This document shows, in pieces, positions 59,174 through 64,000 of a stretch of 64,000 nucleotides of DNA. A model generated the notes under the pieces. It ran no database searches. It saw only the letters and a program-made list of their open reading frames with translations, and was not told the DNA's origin. This DNA is from Brevundimonas vesicularis. Its GTDB lineage: Bacteria; Pseudomonadota; Alphaproteobacteria; Caulobacterales; Caulobacteraceae. The stretch is taken from positions 744,001 through 808,000 of the forward strand of contig NZ_CP115671.1 of NCBI RefSeq assembly GCF_027886425.1, given 5' to 3'. How positions within the stretch are numbered: the stretch's first letter is position 1; each line of letters starts with the position of its first letter. The position numbers and the translations under genes were made by a program.

Positions 59174-59371
59174 TCAGCCGCCCGCCAGGGCGGGGCCATA
59201 GACGGCGGCGACGGCGACGGCGCCCACCACCAGCATGGCGCCCGCGCCGGCGATGAAGGTGGCGATGGTCTTGGACCGGCGACGCCGCATGCCGCCCGCC
59301 TTGTACTTGCGGATGATGACCGACGGCCCTCGCGTAAAGGCCTCGGATCCTATGATATTGTGTTGGGACAA
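59174..59371 (-). CDS. Hypothetical small single-pass membrane protein
   Basis: 65 residues: a polar start with VIIRKYKAGGMRRRRSK, then one helix TIATFIAGAGAMLVVGAVAVAAVYG. The start is TTG at 59371 behind GGGGAG, unusual; ATG at 59290 would give 38 residues. Coding potential is modest, so it may be a real small protein or a chance frame. Confidence 0.45.
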   Translation of the reverse strand: MSQHNIIGSEAFTRGPSVIIRKYKAGGMRRRRSKTIATFIAGAGAMLVVGAVAVAAVYGPALAGG

Positions 59372-59486
59372 GAAAAAAGCTCCCCGAACTCTCGCACAGA
59401 AGCAGCGATCAGTCCGGGGCGCTCGTGGTCAGAAGATGGCGATCCGCGTTACCGGGGTCGCATCTTCGTGAGAAGGGGCGTGCGGG

Positions 59487-60002
59487 TCACAGGGTGACGG
59501 AGACGGCCCGGCCGCCACGCGTCTGCACCGACTGCATCAGCACCAAGGGCGCGTCGCCCGAGGTGACCGGCACGATCAGGAACCAGCCGCCGTCCGGCAG
59601 GCCGTCGAATCGGAAACGGCCGTTCTCGCACCGCTCGGAGCGGACATAGTTGCGATAGTCGGCGTTGGCGTCGGCGACGGTGCGGGCGCGGACGACGGCG
59701 GCAGGCACGGCTGCGCGCTGGGTCGAACCGTACAGGGTGCGAATGCGGGCGCGCGTGTAGGGGGTGTCTGGCGTCAGGCCGACGCTGGCGACGCAATCGA
59801 AGGCCTTGCCGTCCCGGGCGAAGGCGATCTGGCCCTGAATGCTGTTGCGGCCGGGCATCTGGGACCAGCCGAAATCGGCCTCGTTGAACGCTGCCGGGCC
59901 CCCGTTCGGCAGGCCGCCGCCGGCGGTCGGCGCACAGGCGGAGAGGGCTGCGGCGGTCAGGGCGAGAGCCAGGCCAGGGGCGGCGAACGAACGGATCGAC
60001 AT
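59487..60002 (-). CDS. Hypothetical lipoprotein
   Basis: 171 residues. A lipobox signal (LALALTAAALSAC; Cys about 22) is followed by a Gly-rich linker and a domain with NSIQGQIAFARDGKAFDCVA, YTRARIRTLYGSTQRA and NYRNYVRSERCENGRFRFDGLPDGGWFLIVPV. The last part looks like a carboxypeptidase-regulatory-type beta fold. Two Cys may pair. GGAGGAAG precedes the ATG. Family not recognised with certainty. Confidence 0.75.
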   Translation of the reverse strand: MSIRSFAAPGLALALTAAALSACAPTAGGGLPNGGPAAFNEADFGWSQMPGRNSIQGQIAFARDGKAFDCVASVGLTPDTPYTRARIRTLYGSTQRAAVPAAVVRARTVADANADYRNYVRSERCENGRFRFDGLPDGGWFLIVPVTSGDAPLVLMQSVQTRGGRAVSVTL

Positions 60003-60176
60003 GGGGCTTCCTCCGGGATTTCGGGGTCGTGGGGGACGACTTTCCCCACTATCGCACGACAAGCCGGGCGACTTCCACGCTCAAGATTCCCCCTCTGGAC
60101 CCGGACCCGACAACGCGCGAAACAGGCCCGACAACGCGCCCAGTCGTCGAGGCGCGACAGCTCGGAAACGTCCCGC

Positions 60177-61376
60177 ATGACCGTCACCTTCGCCGATATC
60201 CAAGCCGCGCGCACCCGGATCGCCGGCGCGGTCGACCGCACCCCGACCCGCTATTCCAGGAAGCTGTCGCAGCTGACGGGGGCCGAGGTCTGGGTGAAGT
60301 TCGACACGGCATTCACCGGCAGCTTCAAGGAGCGCGGGGCCCTGAACCGGCTGCTGATGCTGAGCCCCGAGGAGATGAAGCGCGGCGTGGTGGCCGCCAG
60401 CGCCGGCAACCACGCCCAGGCCCTGGCCTATCACGGCGGACGGCTGGGCGTGCCGGTGACCATCGTGATGCCCGAGGGCACGCCCTTCGCCAAGATCAAC
60501 GGCACCCGCTCGCACGGCGCGACCGTGGTGATCGAAGGGCTGGACTTCACCGGCTCGACCGAGGCGGCCAAGCGGCTGGAAGCCGAAAAGGGCTATGTCT
60601 TCGTCTCGGCCTTCGACGACGAAGGCATCGTGGCGGGTCAGGGCGTCTGCGCGATAGAGCTTCTGGAGGATGCGCCCGAGGTCGAGGCCCTGATCATCCC
60701 CATCGGCGGCGGCGGGCTGATTGCGGGCTGCGCCATCGCGGCCAAGGCGATGAAGCCGGACATCAAGGTCTTCGGCGTGGAGGCCGTCCGCTATCCGTCC
60801 TTCACCGCCAAACGGGCGGGCAAGCCGCCGGTCTGCACCGGCCAGACCATCGCCGAGGGCATCGCCATCAAGGCCGTGGGCGACATTCCCTTCGCCCTGG
60901 CCGACCCATTGGTGGACGAGGTCTTCGTCTGCGAGGAGGCCGACTTCGAACGGGCCGTCGCCACCTATGTCACCTATGAGAAGACCGTGTCCGAAGGCGC
61001 CGGCGCGGGCGGTCTGGCGGCGCTTCTGGCTTATCCCGAGCGGTTCAAGGGGATGAAGGTCGGGCTGGAACTGTGCGGCGGCAACATCGATGCGCGGATG
61101 CTGGCGGTCGTCTTGAACCGCGAGATGGTCCGTGAGCGGAGATTGATCGTCTATCGCATCCTGGGCGACGACCGGCCGGGCATGTTGTCGGCCATGGCGG
61201 CGGTGATCGGCGGCCTGGGCGGCAACATCATCGACGTGGTCCACAACCGCTTGGCGCTGGACGTGCCGGCCAAGGGCGCCGAGTTCGACATCATGGTCGA
61301 AACGCGCGATAGCGCCCACGCCGACGAGATCGGCGAGGCCTTGAAGGAACGCGGCTATGAACTTCGGATGGGGTAA
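60177..61376 (+). CDS. ilvA: Threonine ammonia-lyase (threonine dehydratase)
   Basis: 399 residues. PLP lyase: KFDTAFTGSFKERGALNRLL with Lys51 as PLP lysine, VAASAGNHAQALAYHGGRLG, IIPIGGGGLIAGCAIAAKAM and EGAGAGGLAALLAYPERF. The C-terminal ACT domain (YRILGDDRPGMLSAMAAVIGGLGGNIIDVVHNR) provides feedback control. Deaminates threonine to 2-oxobutanoate for isoleucine. It is the short, ACT-containing form. Overlaps the FKBP gene by 20 bases. Confidence 0.93.
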   Translation: MTVTFADIQAARTRIAGAVDRTPTRYSRKLSQLTGAEVWVKFDTAFTGSFKERGALNRLLMLSPEEMKRGVVAASAGNHAQALAYHGGRLGVPVTIVMPEGTPFAKINGTRSHGATVVIEGLDFTGSTEAAKRLEAEKGYVFVSAFDDEGIVAGQGVCAIELLEDAPEVEALIIPIGGGGLIAGCAIAAKAMKPDIKVFGVEAVRYPSFTAKRAGKPPVCTGQTIAEGIAIKAVGDIPFALADPLVDEVFVCEEADFERAVATYVTYEKTVSEGAGAGGLAALLAYPERFKGMKVGLELCGGNIDARMLAVVLNREMVRERRLIVYRILGDDRPGMLSAMAAVIGGLGGNIIDVVHNRLALDVPAKGAEFDIMVETRDSAHADEIGEALKERGYELRMG

Positions 61377-61872
61377 GGCGGCTCTGCTCGCTGCGGTGCT
61401 GCTGGCGGGCTGCGGCCAGGCCGAGCCGGTTGATCCGAACGCGGGCAAGGCCGAGGCGGCCGCCTTCATGGCCAAGAACGCCAAGGAGGAGGGCGTCCAG
61501 ACCCTGCCCAGCGGCCTGCAATACAAGGTGGTGCAGGCGGGACCGGCCGGCGGCGTCAGCCCGGACCGCAACGACCTGGTCAAGGTCGATTACGAGGGCA
61601 AGCTGGTCGACAACAGCGTGTTCGACAGTTCCTTCGCGCGCGGGGCGCCGGCGGTGTTCACGCCCGAGGAGGTGGTCAAGGGCTGGACCGAGGCGCTGCA
61701 GAAGATGCGCGTCGGCGACGAATGGCTGCTCTATGTCCCGCCCGAGCTAGGCTATGGCGAGCAGGGTAATCCCAAGATCCCCGCCAACTCCGTGCTGATC
61801 TTCCGCCTGAAGCTGCTCGACGTGGCCAAGGTGCCCGGCGGCGGATCGGGCGTCGGCACGGCCATGGGGTGA
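61357..61872 (+). CDS. FKBP-type peptidyl-prolyl isomerase lipoprotein
   Basis: 171 residues. A lipobox (LLAGC, about 19) precedes an FKBP domain: LPSGLQYKVVQAGPAGGVSP, VKVDYEGKLVDNSVFDSSFARG, VVKGWTEALQKMRVGDEWLL, YVPPELGYGEQGNPKIPANS, VLIFRLKLLDV, with the usual active-site aromatics. Anchored in the periplasm, it would speed proline isomerisation in exported proteins. Translation is coupled to ilvA by the overlap, without an evident functional link. Confidence 0.9.
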   Translation: MNFGWGKAALLAAVLLAGCGQAEPVDPNAGKAEAAAFMAKNAKEEGVQTLPSGLQYKVVQAGPAGGVSPDRNDLVKVDYEGKLVDNSVFDSSFARGAPAVFTPEEVVKGWTEALQKMRVGDEWLLYVPPELGYGEQGNPKIPANSVLIFRLKLLDVAKVPGGGSGVGTAMG

Positions 61873-61915
61873 CCCTCACGCAATCCGCCTCTCGCTGCGA
61901 AGCGGGACGGAGACT

Positions 61916-63052
61916 TCAAGCGCTCCGCCACTCGGTCATGACTGCGGGGTCGGTCTCGGTCGTCGCCTTGGCCAGGGCCGCGAAGTCGTCGGGCGGCGTC
62001 AGTTGCGACAGGGCCCAAACCGCCGCGCCGCGCACCAGGGGCGAGGGGTCGGCCAGTAGGGCTTTCGTCGGGGCGATCAGGGAGGCGTCGTCCGAGTTGC
62101 CGACGGCGTAGAGGACGTTTCGCAGGAAGCGGTCACGGCCGATCCGTTTGACCGGGCTCTTGGTGAACAGGGCGCGGAAGGCGGCCTCGTCCAGCGCCAG
62201 CAGGTCGTGCAGGCGCGGGCTTTCAAAAGCCTCACGCGGCAAAAGCCTGATCTCACGCGCTTCCTGGGCGAACTTGTTCCACGGGCAGACCGCCAGACAG
62301 TCGTCGCAGCCATAGATGCGCGATCCGGTCAGGGTGCGGAACTCGACCGGCCAAGGGCCCGCGAACTCGATGGTCAGGTAGGACAGGCAGCGCCGGGCGT
62401 CGAGCTGGAACGGGGCGGGAAAGGCCTTGGTCGGACAGGCGTCGAGACAGGCGGTGCAGCGGCCGCAGTGTTCGGTCTCGGCCGTGTCCGGCTCGATCTC
62501 GGCGGCGGTCAGTATGGTCCCCAGGAACAGCCAGTTGCCATGGGTGCGGCTGAGCAGATTGGTGTGCTTGCCCTGCCAACCCAGGCCGGCGCGCTGGGCC
62601 AACGGCTTTTCCATAAGGGGGGCGGTGTCGACGAAGACCTTGATGTCCGCGCCGTTGCGGGCGGCGATCTGGCCGGCCAGCTGTTTCAGCCGGCCCTTGA
62701 TGACCTCGTGATAGTCGTCGCCGCGCGCATAGACCGAGATGTAGCCGGCCGAACGGTCAGCCAGCTGATCCAGCGGGTTCTCATCGGGGCCGTAGTTCAT
62801 GCCCAGGACGATGGCGGTCCTGGCCTCGTCCCACATGGCGGTCGGATGCTGGCGGCGATCCAGCGTCGTTTCCATCCATTCCATGTCGCCATGCCGGCCT
62901 TCGTCCACGAAACGCCGCAGCCGCTCGCCCGCCGGCCAGGCGTCGGCCGCCGAGGCGAACCGGCAGACATCGAAGCCCAGCTCGGCCGCGCGCTGGCGGA
63001 TGAAGGTTTTCAGGCGGTCGGACACGAGGCGGGGGATAGCATGAAGTCTCAT
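61916..63052 (-). CDS. queG: Epoxyqueuosine reductase QueG
   Basis: 378 residues. RLVSDRLKTFIRQRAAELGF and YISVYARGDDYHEVIKGRLK belong to the cobalamin-binding N-terminal part. Two 4Fe-4S motifs follow: HCGRCTACLDACPTKAF and GCDDCLAVCPWNKFAQ. A C-terminal HEAT-like repeat (DRFLRNVLYAVGNSDDASL) ends it. It removes the epoxide of epoxyqueuosine in tRNA using cobalamin, which links it to the B12 uptake gene at the start of the window. Start may be 63052 or 63085. Confidence 0.94.
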   Translation of the reverse strand: MRLHAIPRLVSDRLKTFIRQRAAELGFDVCRFASAADAWPAGERLRRFVDEGRHGDMEWMETTLDRRQHPTAMWDEARTAIVLGMNYGPDENPLDQLADRSAGYISVYARGDDYHEVIKGRLKQLAGQIAARNGADIKVFVDTAPLMEKPLAQRAGLGWQGKHTNLLSRTHGNWLFLGTILTAAEIEPDTAETEHCGRCTACLDACPTKAFPAPFQLDARRCLSYLTIEFAGPWPVEFRTLTGSRIYGCDDCLAVCPWNKFAQEAREIRLLPREAFESPRLHDLLALDEAAFRALFTKSPVKRIGRDRFLRNVLYAVGNSDDASLIAPTKALLADPSPLVRGAAVWALSQLTPPDDFAALAKATTETDPAVMTEWRSA

Positions 63053-63081
63053 TTGCACGCAGTGGCTGAGAGACGTCTTTG

Positions 63082-63624
63082 TCAATCGCTGGATGCCGCA
63101 TCGCCGTCGAACAATTCGAGAATCTCGGCCCGAATGTCAGTGGGCCAGGGGGCTATCAGGGCGGTCAAACGGTCGCGATCGCCCGCGAACAGGGCGCGGC
63201 TGGCCTCTTCGAAGTCGGGGGCGTCGCCGGCCATCTCGACCATGAAGCCGTAGGCGGCGTCGGTGCGGCGGCGGCGCGCATCGTCGTGGGCGCCGGTCTT
63301 GCGCGCCTGCTCCACCAGACGGCGCAGGGCGGCCGAGGCGCCGCCCGGCTGGGTCGCCAGCCAGTCCCAGTGACGGGGCAACAGCGTGACCTCGCGCGCG
63401 GCGACGCCCAGACGCGGACGGCCGCGCTTTGGAGCCGGAGCCGGTTCTTGTTCGCGGAGGGCCAGGTCGACCGGTCGACCGGTCGCCAGATCGAACACGC
63501 GCAGCGCGGCTTGAGGCGAGGCCGCCAGGGCCTTGCGGAAGGCGGCAGCCACTACGACGTCCGAGCCTCTGGCGATACGGCGGGGACCGTCGAACAGGAC
63601 CAGATCGCGATCTCCGTCACTCAT
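63082..63624 (-). CDS. DUF2239-family protein
   Basis: 180 residues. VLFDGPRRIARGSDVVVAAA and DLATGRPVDLALRE are the DUF2239 opening, followed by the basic PAPKRGRPRLGVAAREVTLLPRHWDWLATQPGGASAALRRLVEQARK. The latter has an AT-hook-like KRGRPR and a helix similar to ribbon-helix-helix or HTH segments, suggesting DNA binding. ATG at 63624 follows directly from the divergent region with two repeated boxes. Possible autoregulator; not proven. Confidence 0.78.
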   Translation of the reverse strand: MSDGDRDLVLFDGPRRIARGSDVVVAAAFRKALAASPQAALRVFDLATGRPVDLALREQEPAPAPKRGRPRLGVAAREVTLLPRHWDWLATQPGGASAALRRLVEQARKTGAHDDARRRRTDAAYGFMVEMAGDAPDFEEASRALFAGDRDRLTALIAPWPTDIRAEILELFDGDAASSD

Positions 63625-63626
63625 GT

Positions 63627-63672
63627 ATTTACCCGGATGAAATTGTCTGTCATATTTGTACCCGGATAAATA
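63627..63672. promoter_or_regulatory. Two copies of an ATTT-TACCCGGAT-AAAT palindromic box
   Basis: TACCCGGAT occurs at 63630-63638 and 63659-63667, 29 bases apart (start to start). Each is flanked by ATTT on the left and AAAT on the right, giving an imperfect palindrome of about 17-18 bp in each copy. The boxes lie in the 58-base gap between two divergent genes, where an operator would control both. Spacing of about three helical turns fits co-operative repressor dimers. Confidence 0.7.
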
Positions 63673-63682
63673 AGAGAGCGCC

Positions 63683-64000
63683 ATGACTCCGACAAATCGC
63701 AAGAGCCTGATCGCCGAATATAAGGAGCGCGCGACCATCGCCGGGGTCTATGCCGTGATCTGCAGCGCGACGGGTCAGGCCTGGGTCGGCAAGAGCCGCC
63801 ACATCGACACCGAGCAGAACGGCCTGTGGTTCGCGCTGCGCCACGGCGGCAGTCCATATCGGTCGCTTCAGGCGGCGTGGAAGGCGCACACGCCCGAGGA
63901 TTTCCGCTTCGAACAGCTGGACCGCCTGCCGGAAGACATTTCTGACATGCGGCGCAAGGACGAACTGGTCAGTCGCGCCAAGCTGTGGATCGCCCGGTTG
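63683..64000 (+). CDS. GIY-YIG nuclease family protein (3' end cut by window edge)
   Basis: At least 106 residues, open at base 64000. LIAEYKERATIAGVYAVICS, then GQAWVGKSRHIDTEQNGLWF, gives a GIY-YIG-like N-terminus (GVYAV for GIY; AWVGKS for YIG) with the Arg (SRHID) of the active site. The following HKxD-type helix is RKDELVSRAKLWI. Similar short proteins with divergent DUF2239 partners are chromosomal and of unknown role. AAGAGAGCG precedes the ATG. Confidence 0.8.
   Translation, partial: MTPTNRKSLIAEYKERATIAGVYAVICSATGQAWVGKSRHIDTEQNGLWFALRHGGSPYRSLQAAWKAHTPEDFRFEQLDRLPEDISDMRRKDELVSRAKLWIARL

Noticed and set aside
1..64000. tRNA, rRNA, CRISPR arrays, insertion sequences or prophage
   Set aside because: I saw no cloverleaf-like sequence with the conserved TTC-A-A arm, no rRNA blocks, no regular spacer repeats and no transposase or integrase motifs. 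The HNH, GIY-YIG and holin-like genes sit in ordinary chromosomal context.

Overview
The window is a high-GC chromosomal segment from an alphaproteobacterium, most likely a Brevundimonas or close Caulobacteraceae relative. The reasons are: a gcrA cell-cycle regulator; a podJ-type polar organizer that opens like Caulobacter PodJ and ends in Sel1 repeats; a 59-residue Flp pilin followed by cpaA-cpaF and tadB-tadC in Caulobacter order; GANTC (CcrM) sites upstream of gcrA and podJ; and many start/stop overlaps (ATGA, GTGA, TGATG). No rRNA, tRNA, CRISPR array, prophage or insertion sequence was found. Genes fill the window densely and no gap over 300 bases lacks an explanation (the largest, 603-1007, holds a cobalamin riboswitch).

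Layout. 1-7.4 kb: start of mutS; riboswitch plus btuB; an aldo/keto reductase; a maleylacetoacetate isomerase / fumarylacetoacetate hydrolase pair; a small envelope-stress-like cluster (DUF883, holin-like, DUF1328); and a membrane protein with its own winged-helix regulator. 7.4-9.5 kb: a protein phosphatase and pabB. 9.5-20.6 kb: a complete-looking Tad/Flp pilus locus. On the minus strand are two TadE-like minor pilins and a free-standing CpaC-N-domain protein; on the plus strand are the pilin, prepilin peptidase, CpaB, secretin, CpaD, CpaE, the CpaF ATPase and TadB/TadC. 20.6-27.6 kb: metabolic and housekeeping genes (amidohydrolase, dapE, MFS exporter, dCTP deaminase, apaG), with one lower-GC orphan at 22.9-23.35 kb. 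27.6-37.1 kb: gcrA behind a strongly palindromic intergenic region, an ABC-2 permease, a secreted M28 peptidase, argD-argF, a bidirectional terminator, and podJ with a putative CtrA/CcrM/DnaA-type promoter. 37-48.6 kb: a TauE/TIGR02186 pair, gluQRS, an AlkA-type glycosylase, an HNH protein, and DNA-repair genes (PdeM plus Lhr-like helicase, with a divergent DinG-like Fe-S helicase). 48.6-64 kb: ybaK, a putative chorismate mutase with hisC, plsC-ydcF-ftsX-ftsE, rplU-rpmA, ilvA with an FKBP isomerase, queG, and a divergent DUF2239 / GIY-YIG pair around two copies of a palindromic operator-like box.

No wholly new multi-gene system stands out. The most unusual items are the duplicated box between DUF2239 and the GIY-YIG gene, the 80-bp palindrome beside gcrA, the stand-alone CpaC-N-domain gene, the helicase/PdeM pair without its usual ligase partner nearby, and a helicase that seems to carry a decayed exonuclease domain. 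Functional names rest on my recognition of motifs and families, not on database searches.
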